Source: Mucilaginibacter glaciei
Lineage (GTDB): Bacteria; Bacteroidota; Bacteroidia; Sphingobacteriales; Sphingobacteriaceae
Length of the DNA stretch: 64,000 nt
Reading direction: 5' to 3'
NCBI RefSeq assembly: GCF_014773245.1
Contig: NZ_JACWMX010000004.1
Location: 434,001-498,000 of the forward strand
The notes under the pieces are model-generated. The model was not told where the DNA came from and did not search any database. It worked only from the letters and a program-made list of their open reading frames with translations. The translations under genes were made by a program, and so were the position numbers. Shown piece by piece: positions 39,290 through 48,084 of the stretch (position 1 is the stretch's first letter; every line of letters starts with the position of its first letter).

Positions 39290-42100
39290 ATGAAGAAGCT
39301 TTTTCTATTGGATGGTATGGCCCTGATTTACCGGGCGCATTTTGCATTAAGTAAATCGCCGCGGTTCACATCGGCAGGCATGAACACATCTGCAGTAATG
39401 GGGTTTACCAATACCCTGTTGGATGTACTTAAAAAAGAAAAGCCAAGCCACATGGCTGTAGTTTTTGATACCGATGCCCCAACCGAACGCCATACCGAAT
39501 ACGAAAAGTACAAGGCCCACCGCGAGGCCATGCCCGAAGATTTGAGCAAGGCTTTACCCTATATATTTAAAGTAGTATTAGGGTTTAATATCCCACTGAT
39601 TACATCTGATGGTTATGAAGCCGACGATATCATAGGCACACTGGCCAAAAAAGCCGAAAAGAAAGGTTACCAGGTGTACTGTATGACACCCGATAAGGAT
39701 TTTGCTCAACTGGTATCGCCAAATATCTTTGTTTATAAGCCTGCCCGTATGGGTAACGATATGGAAATATTGGGCGTAAAGGAGGTGCTTGCCAAATGGG
39801 AGATTGAACGCCCGGAACAGGTAATAGATATATTGGGCCTTTGGGGCGATGCAGTTGATGGTATCCCCGGCATCCCCGGCGTTGGGGAGAAAACGGCCAA
39901 ACTGCTCATCAAACAATATGGTTCGGTCGAGGAGATCATCGCCCATAGTCACGAGTTAAAAGGTAAGCTAAAAGAGAATGTTGAGGCATTTGCAGAGCAG
40001 GGCCTAATGTCTAAACGATTAGCTACCATCAACCTGAATTCGCCGGTAGAATTAGACGAGGAAGGGCTTGAAATGTGCGCGCCGAGCAAAGACCTTTTAG
40101 AGCCGCTCTTTGCCGAACTGGAGTTCCGCACGCTGGGCCGCCGGGTATTTGGCGACGATTTTAGCATTACTCAAACCAATGCCGTGTCTGTACAAACCGA
40201 TTTGTTTGGTAATGAAGTGGCCGATGGCCGTACCACGCTGTCGTTAGAGGTGCAAGACATTTACGAAGCCCCGGAACCCGTCGAGATAAAGAATATTAAT
40301 ACAGTTGAGCACGAATATATTTTAGCGGATACGTTTGAAAAACGGGCAGAACTGATCAGTATTTTAAAGCAGCAAACAAGCTTTTGCTTTGATACCGAAA
40401 CTACAGGCACGGATGCTAACCATTGCGAATTGGTTGGTTTATCCTTTGCTGTTAAACATAACCAAGCCTGGTATGTGCCCGCACCGCATGACGAGAATGA
40501 GGCCAAGCAATTAATTGCTGAATTTAAACCTGTGTTTGAAAACCCCGCGATCGGCAAAACAGGCCAGAACCTGAAGTTTGATATCCTGATGCTGAAATGG
40601 TACGATGTTGAAATGAAAGGCGACCTGTTTGATACCATGATGGCGCACTATGTGATAGACCCGGATACCCGTCACGGGATGGATATATTGTCGGAAAATT
40701 ACCTGCAGTATAAACCTGTTTCCATTACAGAACTGATTGGACCGAAGGGTAAGAACCAGGGCAACATGCGCGATGTAGAGATAGAAAAGATAAAAGACTA
40801 CGCCGCCGAGGATGCCGATGTGACCCTGCAACTGAAAACTATTTTTGAGCCTAAAATTAAAGAAGTAAAGGCCGAAGACCTGCTGCATAAAATAGAAAAC
40901 CCGCTGATATACGTACTGGCCGATATCGAGCATGAAGGTGTTAAGATAGACCACGAAACGCTGAAGGAATTTAGTAAAGAACTTGAAACCGATATTGCCA
41001 AGTTGGAGAAAACCGTTTTTGAAAAAGCTGGTGTGCGGTTCAATATTGCATCGCCAAAGCAACTGGGCGAGGTGCTGTTTGAAAAACTATTGCTCGACCC
41101 TAAAGCCAAAAAAACCAAAACCGGCCAATACCAAACCGGCGAGGATGTGCTGTTGGGCCTTGCTGCCAAGAGTGATATCGTACGGGATATATTGGATTTT
41201 CGCCAGCTGCAAAAACTAAGGTCGACTTATGTGGATGCTTTGCCAACTATGGTAAATCCTAAAACAGGCCGTGTGCATACCAGCTATAACCAGGCGGTTG
41301 CTGCAACCGGCAGGTTAAGTTCTAATAACCCCAACCTGCAAAATATCCCTATCCGTACAGAACGGGGACGTGAAGTACGCAAGGCGTTTATCCCGCGCGA
41401 TGCCAACCACAGCATTGTATCTGCCGATTATTCGCAGATAGAGTTGCGTATCATTGCCGAGATCAGTAAAGATCCTAATATGCGCCAGGCCTTTATTGAT
41501 AATATCGATATCCACACCGCTACAGCAGCCAAAGTTTACGGGATAGGTATTGAAGAGGTTGACAGTACCCAGCGCCGCAATGCCAAGGCGGTAAACTTCG
41601 GCATCATTTATGGGCAGTCGGCTTTTGGGCTGTCGCAAAACCTGGGCATCCCGCGTAAGGAGGCTGCCGAGATTATAGAGAACTATTTTGCGCAATACCC
41701 CGGCATCAAACAATACATGGCTGACACCATGAACTTTGCCCGCGAGAATGGCTATGTAACCACGCTAATGGGCCGCCGCCGTTATCTGCGCGATATTAAT
41801 AGTGCCAACCAAACCGTACGCGGCTTTGCCGAGCGAAATGCCATTAATGCGCCGATACAAGGCTCGGCTGCGGATATGATCAAGATAGCGATGATCAATA
41901 TACACCGGGAATTTAAAACCCTTAAACTGGATGCTCGCATGACCATGCAGGTGCATGATGAGTTGGTGTTTGACGTGCCGCATCACGAGATAGAGATCGT
42001 AAAACCTATCATCCTCGATAACATGAAAAACGCCATCAAAACCGAGGTGCCCATCATGGTAGAAATAGGTACGGGATTGAATTGGTTAGAGGCACATTAA
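39290..42100 (+). CDS. polA: DNA polymerase I
   Basis: A 936-residue enzyme with all three activities. The 5'-3' exonuclease domain covers about residues 1-300 (DGMALIYRAHFAL, TSDGYEADDIIGTLAKKAE, GVGEKTAKLLIKQYG). The 3'-5' proofreading domain is present with CFDTETTGTD (DxE metal ligands intact) and DTMMAHYVIDPD. The polymerase domain has motif A VSADYSQIELRIIAE, motif B RRNAKAVNFGIIYGQ and motif C MQVHDELVF. It fills gaps and removes RNA primers. Start ATG 39290. A possible promoter is within the inverted-repeat spacer upstream. Confidence 0.97.
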   Translation: MKKLFLLDGMALIYRAHFALSKSPRFTSAGMNTSAVMGFTNTLLDVLKKEKPSHMAVVFDTDAPTERHTEYEKYKAHREAMPEDLSKALPYIFKVVLGFNIPLITSDGYEADDIIGTLAKKAEKKGYQVYCMTPDKDFAQLVSPNIFVYKPARMGNDMEILGVKEVLAKWEIERPEQVIDILGLWGDAVDGIPGIPGVGEKTAKLLIKQYGSVEEIIAHSHELKGKLKENVEAFAEQGLMSKRLATINLNSPVELDEEGLEMCAPSKDLLEPLFAELEFRTLGRRVFGDDFSITQTNAVSVQTDLFGNEVADGRTTLSLEVQDIYEAPEPVEIKNINTVEHEYILADTFEKRAELISILKQQTSFCFDTETTGTDANHCELVGLSFAVKHNQAWYVPAPHDENEAKQLIAEFKPVFENPAIGKTGQNLKFDILMLKWYDVEMKGDLFDTMMAHYVIDPDTRHGMDILSENYLQYKPVSITELIGPKGKNQGNMRDVEIEKIKDYAAEDADVTLQLKTIFEPKIKEVKAEDLLHKIENPLIYVLADIEHEGVKIDHETLKEFSKELETDIAKLEKTVFEKAGVRFNIASPKQLGEVLFEKLLLDPKAKKTKTGQYQTGEDVLLGLAAKSDIVRDILDFRQLQKLRSTYVDALPTMVNPKTGRVHTSYNQAVAATGRLSSNNPNLQNIPIRTERGREVRKAFIPRDANHSIVSADYSQIELRIIAEISKDPNMRQAFIDNIDIHTATAAKVYGIGIEEVDSTQRRNAKAVNFGIIYGQSAFGLSQNLGIPRKEAAEIIENYFAQYPGIKQYMADTMNFARENGYVTTLMGRRRYLRDINSANQTVRGFAERNAINAPIQGSAADMIKIAMINIHREFKTLKLDARMTMQVHDELVFDVPHHEIEIVKPIILDNMKNAIKTEVPIMVEIGTGLNWLEAH

Positions 42101-42137
42101 TTGGTAAGAAATTTGTAATTTAGTGTAAACGAAAGCC

Positions 42138-42371
42138 ATGGATTTACAGACTGAAAAATTGGATCTTTTACAAACAATCATTAATTCTGATGACGCAGGG
42201 CTTATAAGTGATTTAAAAGCACTTGTAGATACCAGAAGAATTGATTGGTTTGATGAGTTAAGTCCCGATAATCAAAGTGACATTTTAGAAGGTATTGCCC
42301 AGGCGGATGCCGGGAATACCGTGCCACATAGTGAGGCTGTTAAGTTATTTGGGAAATGGGGTTTGAAATAA
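42138..42371 (+). CDS. Putative antitoxin of a RelE/ParE-type pair
   Basis: A 77-residue acidic protein whose C-terminus (QADAGNTVPHSEAVKLFGKW) resembles the segment seen in many stand-alone antitoxins that precede ParE/RelE toxins: a helical DELSPDNQSDILEGIAQADA stretch. It overlaps the toxin gene by 16 bases. It probably binds and blocks the toxin. No DNA-binding motif is obvious, so it may act as a dedicated neutraliser. AT-rich compared with polA. Confidence 0.75.
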   Translation: MDLQTEKLDLLQTIINSDDAGLISDLKALVDTRRIDWFDELSPDNQSDILEGIAQADAGNTVPHSEAVKLFGKWGLK

Positions 42372-42658
42372 TCTGGACCCCAAAGGCCCTGAATACTTTT
42401 GGGAAAAGAATAAATTATTTAGAAAAGCACTGGACGGAAAAAGAACTAGTTAGATTTACATCAAGAGTTAATGATTATCTGCTTATACTTAAAGAGCAGC
42501 CATTAATGTTCCGTCAGTCGTATAAAGTCAAGCATACTCATATTGGCGTAATCATTAAAGAGGTTTCCTTAATATACAGGGTGAAACCTCGAAATAAAAT
42601 AATTGAACTTATCGCATTTATTGATAATCGGCAAAATCCCAAAAGCACCCCAGCTTAA
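42356..42658 (+). CDS. RelE/ParE-superfamily toxin
   Basis: A 100-residue protein with the RelE/ParE pattern: IIWTPKALNTFGKRINYLEK at the N-terminus, then TEKELVRFTSRVNDYLLILK and LIYRVKPRNKIIELIAFIDN with the conserved hydrophobic-Asn-Arg ending (DNRQNP). RelE types cut mRNA in the ribosome, ParE types poison gyrase; the sequence does not decide which. The ATG is within the antitoxin gene (16-base overlap). Confidence 0.82.
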   Translation: MGFEIIWTPKALNTFGKRINYLEKHWTEKELVRFTSRVNDYLLILKEQPLMFRQSYKVKHTHIGVIIKEVSLIYRVKPRNKIIELIAFIDNRQNPKSTPA

Positions 42659-42830
42659 ACCCCTCTACCATTCTCGCAATAACCACAACTGCCTAATTTC
42701 GCTTAATATCGAAATGGCAAACTTCTGCCGTTAGTATTTAAATAATAACACTATTTCAAACACATTTTTCAAATTATGTGTTTGTTCATTTGGGGAAATG
42801 TTTAGTATCTTAACCACTATATAAACCCAA

Positions 42831-44255
42831 ATGAGAATATTCCACCTGAGTGCCGAGTGCTATCCCATTGCCAAAGTAGGGGGGCTTGCCGATGTTGTTG
42901 GCGCACTGCCCAAATACCAGAACGAGGCTGGGCTTAACGCTGCCGTGGTGATGCCTTTTTACAACCGCAAATTTGTTCACGAAAACGAGTTTGAGGTTGT
43001 TTTTCAGGGTGCTACGCTTTTAGGCACCCGCCGGTTATATTTCGAAATACTGAAAGAGAAAACCGATAAACTGGGCTTTGAGCTTTTCCTGGTTAAGATC
43101 CCCGGCTTGCTGGACAGGGAGAATATTTACAGCTACCCCGACGAGAAAGAACAGTTTATTGCCTTCCAGATCTGTTTCCTGGACTGGATAAACTGGAGCG
43201 GCCAAACACCCGATCTGATACATTGCCACGATCACCACTCGGGCCTGGTGCCTTTTATGATGTACCATTCTAATTTGTATCGCAGGCTGGCACACATCCC
43301 AACGGTTTTTACCATTCATAACGGCCAGTACCACGGCGCGTTCGGCTGGGATAATTTAGATTACCTGCCCGATATAGATTTTTATAAAACAGGCTTACTG
43401 GAATGGAACGGCGGGATTAACCCGCTGGCATCTGCCGTAAAATGCTGCTGGAAGTTTACCACCGTATCGCCAAGTTATCTGCAGGAGCTATCAACCAACT
43501 CAAACGGGTTGGAGTATCTTTTCTATGTAGAACGCTTTAAAGGCTCGGGTATTGTAAACGGGATAGATACTGAAGTTTGGAACAGCCAAACTGACCCTAT
43601 GCTGCCCGAGCATTTTACCGCAGCTACAATTGCCAAGGGCAAGCAAAAAAACAAACAGATCCTTTGCGATAAGTTCAACTTATCAGCAGATAAGCCGCTC
43701 ATAGCCTTTATTGGCCGGTTGGTAACGGAGAAGGGATCTGACCTACTGCCGGCCGCTATCGAGCGCAGCCTGACTAAACATGGTGATAAGGTTAACTTTC
43801 TGATCCTCGGTGCGGGGGATACTGCAACGGAGCTGGCTTTGCAGCAATTGAAAACTTTATATCCGCAAAACTGTAATGTATTCATCGGTTATGACGAGGC
43901 GTTGGCGCATTTGATCTATGCCGGTGCCGATTTCCTGCTGATGCCTTCGCGGGTAGAACCTTGTGGATTAAACCAATTATATGCCATACGCTATGCAACA
44001 GTGCCAATTGTACGCAGCACAGGCGGGCTAAAAGATACCGTGATTGATTTTGGCGAGGAAGGCGGTTACGGCATCCGTTTTAACAACGTAAGTGTCGAAG
44101 ACATTACGGCCTCTGTTGCCCGAGCGGTTGAACTATACGCCGACAGCAAGAAAATGCTGCAGTTGCGTAAGCGGATGATGGGCCTCGATTTTTCGTGGTA
44201 CCGGTCGGCAAAAGAATATATTGAACTATACCAAAGCTTAATTCCTAAAATATGA
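42831..44255 (+). CDS. glgA: Glycogen synthase (ADP-glucose)
   Basis: A 474-residue GT5-family enzyme that adds glucose from ADP-glucose to growing alpha-1,4 glucan. The KxGGL nucleotide-sugar motif is KVGGLADVVGALPKYQNE at residue 15, HCHDHHSGLVPF and VFTIHNGQYHGAFG follow, and the C-terminal domain has GRLVTEKGSDLL and the EX7E-type EPCGLNQLYAIRYATVPIV. The stop overlaps the glgC start by 4 bases (ATGA), a tight two-gene operon. An AT-rich 172-base gap precedes it with no exact -7 match. Confidence 0.95.
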   Translation: MRIFHLSAECYPIAKVGGLADVVGALPKYQNEAGLNAAVVMPFYNRKFVHENEFEVVFQGATLLGTRRLYFEILKEKTDKLGFELFLVKIPGLLDRENIYSYPDEKEQFIAFQICFLDWINWSGQTPDLIHCHDHHSGLVPFMMYHSNLYRRLAHIPTVFTIHNGQYHGAFGWDNLDYLPDIDFYKTGLLEWNGGINPLASAVKCCWKFTTVSPSYLQELSTNSNGLEYLFYVERFKGSGIVNGIDTEVWNSQTDPMLPEHFTAATIAKGKQKNKQILCDKFNLSADKPLIAFIGRLVTEKGSDLLPAAIERSLTKHGDKVNFLILGAGDTATELALQQLKTLYPQNCNVFIGYDEALAHLIYAGADFLLMPSRVEPCGLNQLYAIRYATVPIVRSTGGLKDTVIDFGEEGGYGIRFNNVSVEDITASVARAVELYADSKKMLQLRKRMMGLDFSWYRSAKEYIELYQSLIPKI

Positions 44256-45514
44256 CATCGAAAGTAATCAGCATCGTACTTGGAGGCGGCCAGGGGAGCC
44301 GTTTAGCACCGCTTACGCTAACACGGTCGAAACCGGCAGTGCCTATCGCGGGTAAATACCGTTTGGTTGATATCCCTATCTCCAATTGCCTGCACTCGGG
44401 TATCGACAGGATCTTCGTGCTTACGCAGTTCAACTCGGCGTCTTTAAATAAGCACATCAAAAATACCTACCACTTTAGCACGTTCAGCACTGCCTTTGTG
44501 GATATCCTGGCTGCAGAGCAAACCCCTACCAGCGCAGGCTGGTTCCAGGGCACGGCCGATGCGGTTAGGCAAAGTTTGCACCACCTTGCGGTACACGAGT
44601 TCGATTATGTGCTAATCTTATCTGGCGACCAGTTGTACCAGATGGATTTTGAAGCGATGATACAGCAGCATATAGATAAGGGTGCCGAAATATCTATTGC
44701 TACCATCCCTGTTGATGCTGCTGATGTGCCGGGCTTTGGCATCCTGAAAACCGATGAGAATAGCATGATCACCTCGTTTGTCGAGAAGCCTAAAACAGAT
44801 TTTGAAAACTGGGCATCTGACGTAAGCGACGAGATGAAAGAGCAAGGTAGGATCTACCTGGCATCAATGGGTATTTACATCTTTAACCGTAAACTTTTAT
44901 ACGAATTATTAGAGGGGAACGATCACCCGGATTTTGGTAAAGAGATCATCCCTCAATCCATCGCCGGCCATAAGGTAGTTAGCTACCAATATGAAGGTTA
45001 CTGGACAGATATCGGTACTATCAAATCTTTTTTTGAGGCCAACCTGGGCTTAACTGACGATATCCCTAAGTTTAACCTGTTTGATAAGAACCACATATAT
45101 ACCCGTGCACGCATGCTGCCGCCAACCAAGATCTCGGCTACAATGCTCGAGAAGTCTATAGTTGCCGATGGTTGTATTATCAACGCCAAGCATATTAAGC
45201 ATTCGCTTATAGGGATTCGTACCCGTATTGGTTTTGATACCGAAATTGAGAGTTGCTATGTTATGGGTAGCGATAACTACCAAACGTTAGAGGATATTGC
45301 CGAAGCAAAAAAGTCCAATTCACCTATAATGGGTATCGGCGACAGGTGTTGTATTAAAAATGCCATCATCGATAAAAATACCTATATAGGCGACGATGTA
45401 ACGATTAACTGTGCAGGCGTTCTACCTGATGGCGACTTTGAAACTTACACCGTTGTAGATGGTATTGTAATCATTAAAAAGCGGGCGGTTATTGCCAGCG
45501 GTACTGTTATTTAA
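44252..45514 (+). CDS. glgC: Glucose-1-phosphate adenylyltransferase
   Basis: A 420-residue enzyme that makes ADP-glucose from glucose-1-phosphate and ATP, the first committed step of glycogen synthesis. Motif GGGQGSRLAPLTLTRSKPAV is the nucleotidyltransferase signature with the arginine and lysine that bind phosphate; GKYRLVDIPISNCLHSGIDR and the YEGYWTDIGTIKSF segment are diagnostic. A left-handed beta-helix C-terminal region is visible as hexapeptide-like repeats. It overlaps glgA by 4 bases and is followed by a bidirectional terminator. Confidence 0.96.
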   Translation: MTSKVISIVLGGGQGSRLAPLTLTRSKPAVPIAGKYRLVDIPISNCLHSGIDRIFVLTQFNSASLNKHIKNTYHFSTFSTAFVDILAAEQTPTSAGWFQGTADAVRQSLHHLAVHEFDYVLILSGDQLYQMDFEAMIQQHIDKGAEISIATIPVDAADVPGFGILKTDENSMITSFVEKPKTDFENWASDVSDEMKEQGRIYLASMGIYIFNRKLLYELLEGNDHPDFGKEIIPQSIAGHKVVSYQYEGYWTDIGTIKSFFEANLGLTDDIPKFNLFDKNHIYTRARMLPPTKISATMLEKSIVADGCIINAKHIKHSLIGIRTRIGFDTEIESCYVMGSDNYQTLEDIAEAKKSNSPIMGIGDRCCIKNAIIDKNTYIGDDVTINCAGVLPDGDFETYTVVDGIVIIKKRAVIASGTVI

Positions 45515-45530
45515 TTAACGGCCACATATA

Positions 45531-45573
45531 AATAACGAAGCCCTCCGGTATGATACTGAAGGGCTTCGTTATT
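45531..45573. terminator. Bidirectional terminator between glgC and UPF0173 gene
   Basis: AATAACGAAGCCCT (45531-45544) and AGGGCTTCGTTATT (45560-45573) are perfectly complementary, 14 bp, with a 15-base loop. AT-rich runs border each side. It abuts the stop codon of the convergent UPF0173 gene. Confidence 0.85.
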
Positions 45574-46251
45574 TTACAGTTCTAAAGTATCGCCTATGGC
45601 AGGCAGCTTCAGATTAAGGCCCGCTTTTTCAAATTTTGCTGCTACTTCTACTTTATCTATCTTAATTACCGGGAACGAATCATAGTGGATCCCGATGATA
45701 TTTTTGCAGTTGATGAATGCGGCCGCTTTAATAGCATCATCTGCACCCATGGTATAGTTATCGCCTAAAGGCAAAAAGGCCCATGCAAGGTTTTCATCCT
45801 CCAATAACTTCATATCATAAGTAAGCGCGGTATCGCCGGCAAAGTAAATAGCCTTATCTTCAGAATAGATCACAAAACCAGCGGGATTGCCACCGTTAGA
45901 TCCATCGGGCAAGGCGCTGGAGTGTATGGCATTAACCATCTTAACGCGGCCAAAATCAAAGTTGAAACCGCCGCCTATATTCATACCGTGTACGTTTTCA
46001 ATAGCTTGCTTCCCTAACCAGCCGGCAATCTCGGCAATGCAAATAACCTTTGCACCGCTTTGCTTTTGAACCTGTACCAGGTCGGCAACATGGTCGCCGT
46101 GGCCGTGAGATACCAAAATGTAATCAGGTTTTAAGCTGGTTACATCAATGTGTTTAGCAAGCTCGTTGTGCGTAATAAACGGATCGAATAATAATTTTTT
46201 GCCCGCCGTCTCTATCTCAATGGTCGACTGGCCGTAATAAGTAACTTTCAT
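45574..46251 (-). CDS. UPF0173 metal-dependent hydrolase (metallo-beta-lactamase fold)
   Basis: A 225-residue protein of the UPF0173 family. The metal site is SHGHGDHVADLV (HxHxDH) near residue 50; later metal ligands are in INAIHSSALPDG-like (VNAIHSSALPD), FAGDTALTYDMKLL and GIHYDSFPVI. The family is uncharacterised but fold and metal ligands indicate a hydrolase. It begins at ATG 46251 (CAT on the plus strand), 75 bases after the YbaB stop on the same strand. Confidence 0.9.
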   Translation of the reverse strand: MKVTYYGQSTIEIETAGKKLLFDPFITHNELAKHIDVTSLKPDYILVSHGHGDHVADLVQVQKQSGAKVICIAEIAGWLGKQAIENVHGMNIGGGFNFDFGRVKMVNAIHSSALPDGSNGGNPAGFVIYSEDKAIYFAGDTALTYDMKLLEDENLAWAFLPLGDNYTMGADDAIKAAAFINCKNIIGIHYDSFPVIKIDKVEVAAKFEKAGLNLKLPAIGDTLEL

Positions 46252-46326
46252 GGGATGATGTGTTTCGTTTTTGCAAATAACGCGTTATAACACCTATTGG
46301 TTCTAACCCAACAAAGCTTTTACATT

Positions 46327-46632
46327 TTACTTACCAAACAAGCCGCCCATGCCGCCAAACATAGCGTTAGTCATAGCTGCCATTTCGCTTTGGCTCACGT
46401 TATCGGCTTGCTCCATGGCTTTATTAATGGCAATTACCAGTAGCTCTTCCAGTTCTTCTTTATCGGCTTCCTTTAAAAAGTCCGGGTCGATAGTAACCGA
46501 CTGTACTACCTTATTGCCGTTAGCCTGTACGGTGATCTTGCCACCTTCGGCGCTTCCGGTTACGCTGATCGCATCTAAACGTTGTTTTACTTCGCCAGCC
46601 TTTTGCTGGGCTTCCATTAATTTATCAAACAT
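46327..46632 (-). CDS. YbaB/EbfC-family nucleoid-associated protein
   Basis: A 101-residue small DNA-binding protein of the YbaB/EbfC family. It begins MFDKLMEAQQKAGEVKQRLD, and has the family's beta-hairpin core ITVQANGNKVVQSVTIDPDF and the C-terminal helix EELEELLVIAINKAMEQADN. YbaB proteins bind DNA non-specifically and shape the nucleoid. A Gly-rich tail ends it. It is followed 75 bases downstream by the UPF0173 gene; the 128-base gap upstream holds a repeat. Confidence 0.93.
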   Translation of the reverse strand: MFDKLMEAQQKAGEVKQRLDAISVTGSAEGGKITVQANGNKVVQSVTIDPDFLKEADKEELEELLVIAINKAMEQADNVSQSEMAAMTNAMFGGMGGLFGK

Positions 46633-46640
46633 AATTTTTG

Positions 46641-46757
46641 AATGTGCAGATATGCATATGTGCGGGTGTGCAGATGACTCCGCGATGCATACCCGGGTTA
46701 TAAACTAAACTATTTTTTCATCCACACATCTCCATATCCACGCATCTGCGCATCTGG
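46641..46757. repeat. Imperfect inverted repeat with GTGCAGAT words
   Basis: Left arm includes TGTGCAGATATGCATATGTG and GGTGTGCAGATG; right arm includes CATCCACACATCTCCATATC, CACGCATCTGCGCATCTGG. A related stretch (ATGTGCGGATGCGCCGA... CTGCACATCTTCATATTTGC) lies at 51950-52027. Both sit between genes and look like the same repeat family. Confidence 0.55.
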
Positions 46758-46760
46758 AGC

Positions 46761-47972
46761 TTAATCCTCCGCCGTATCCCCGGCGCCATTGTAGGCGCCT
46801 TTGCGTACTACCGGCATGCCTGTCATTTTAAACAGATCATCCAAATGCAGCAGGCTGCCATTCACTACATTGCCTAACAAAACAATGGTGACATCGTTTT
46901 TCATATCGCGCAAAAATATATGCCTGAACCCGTGCCACCAGCCGGTATGGTACACTACCTGCTGGCCCGGGCTTTCAAATAAACGCCAGCCGTAACCGTA
47001 ATTAAAGTGCCCGCGAACCATTGGGTTATGCGGCGTGTAGGCCGAATCTTGTGTAGCCGGTTTAATCAATTTGCCCGCCCGTAATGCCTGGTCAAATATG
47101 TACAGATCACCAACGGTACTGTAAATTCCTTTATCGCCAACAGGGCCATCTAAAAAGTTTTGTGCTACGCTGTATTTCCAGCTGTTACGGTCATGCCCCA
47201 CTACATCGGCAGGGATCTTTTCATAAACCGCTTTAGAATATACGTTTGTATGTTTCATGCCTGCAGGGATGAAGATGTTGGCCTTCATGTAATCCGAGTA
47301 GCTCATTTTGCTCACCTTTTCAATAATGGCACCCAGCACCATAAAATTGGAGTTGTTGTAGAGAAAGCTGGCGTTTGGCTTATTGAAACGGGCAGGTTTG
47401 TACTGCGCTATCATATCCATCACCTCGGCATTGGTTAGGCCTTTCTTTTGGTTAAGGTGCTGCGAGCGGTAAATACCATCTACAAAGTAAACGTAATTCA
47501 TCATGCCCGAACGGTGGGTAAGCAGCAGGCGGATGGTGATCCCGTCATACGGGAAATTAGGAAAAAAGTCTTTTACATCCTGGTCCAGCTTTATTTTGCC
47601 GCGCTCCCAAAGTTGCATAATGGCGGTACCCGTCATGGTTTTGGTTACCGATGCCAGCTCGAACTGCGAATTGATCTTTAAACTATCGCGGGTAAGATGA
47701 TTGGCCCAACCGTAGCTGCCCTCATATAAAATCTTACCTTTTTTAGCAACCAGTACGTTGCCGTTAAAGGCGCTCACTTTATGCAAGTGTTCCATAAAGG
47801 CTTCGATCTGTTTGTCGCCTTTTTTAGGGTCGTATTTTAAGAGATTTTCTGAATTAAAGGGCTTTTCAGGATCGGTATTACCATTTTTGCTGTCGCCATG
47901 GCCGGAAGAACAAGAGGTTAAAATTAAGAGTACGGAGGCGCAGGACAGGAGGGTTTTGAACACTAACTTCAT
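46761..47972 (-). CDS. Serine hydrolase lipoprotein (beta-lactamase family)
   Basis: A 403-residue lipoprotein with signal LLSCASVLLILTSCSSG (lipobox LTSC). The catalytic domain is beta-lactamase/DD-peptidase type: SxxK is ASVTKTMTG near residue 110, and the YxN-like motif is LYNNSNFMV near 205; a later HTGWWHGF fits the third HxG-type motif. Such proteins hydrolyse esters, peptides or beta-lactams; the real substrate is unknown. The gene is on the minus strand upstream of ybaB with a repeat between them. Confidence 0.9.
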   Translation of the reverse strand: MKLVFKTLLSCASVLLILTSCSSGHGDSKNGNTDPEKPFNSENLLKYDPKKGDKQIEAFMEHLHKVSAFNGNVLVAKKGKILYEGSYGWANHLTRDSLKINSQFELASVTKTMTGTAIMQLWERGKIKLDQDVKDFFPNFPYDGITIRLLLTHRSGMMNYVYFVDGIYRSQHLNQKKGLTNAEVMDMIAQYKPARFNKPNASFLYNNSNFMVLGAIIEKVSKMSYSDYMKANIFIPAGMKHTNVYSKAVYEKIPADVVGHDRNSWKYSVAQNFLDGPVGDKGIYSTVGDLYIFDQALRAGKLIKPATQDSAYTPHNPMVRGHFNYGYGWRLFESPGQQVVYHTGWWHGFRHIFLRDMKNDVTIVLLGNVVNGSLLHLDDLFKMTGMPVVRKGAYNGAGDTAED

Positions 47973-48050
47973 GGATAAATTTCTTTCACGTAACGAACGC
48001 GAAAATTAGAAATAATATATAGCATGTATAAGAGAAATGTTCAAATAATG

Positions 48051-48080
48051 TTTCGGGGTAGTTTTAAACATTTAATTTTG
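48051..48080 (+). promoter_or_regulatory. Candidate promoter just before the TPR gene
   Basis: TTTC at 48051-48054 (a near match to TTTG), 18 bases, then TAATTTTG at 48073-48080. The ATG at 48085 lies only 4 bases beyond, so either the transcript is nearly leaderless or the true start is the in-frame ATG at 48109. Confidence 0.5.
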
Positions 48081-48084
48081 AGGT

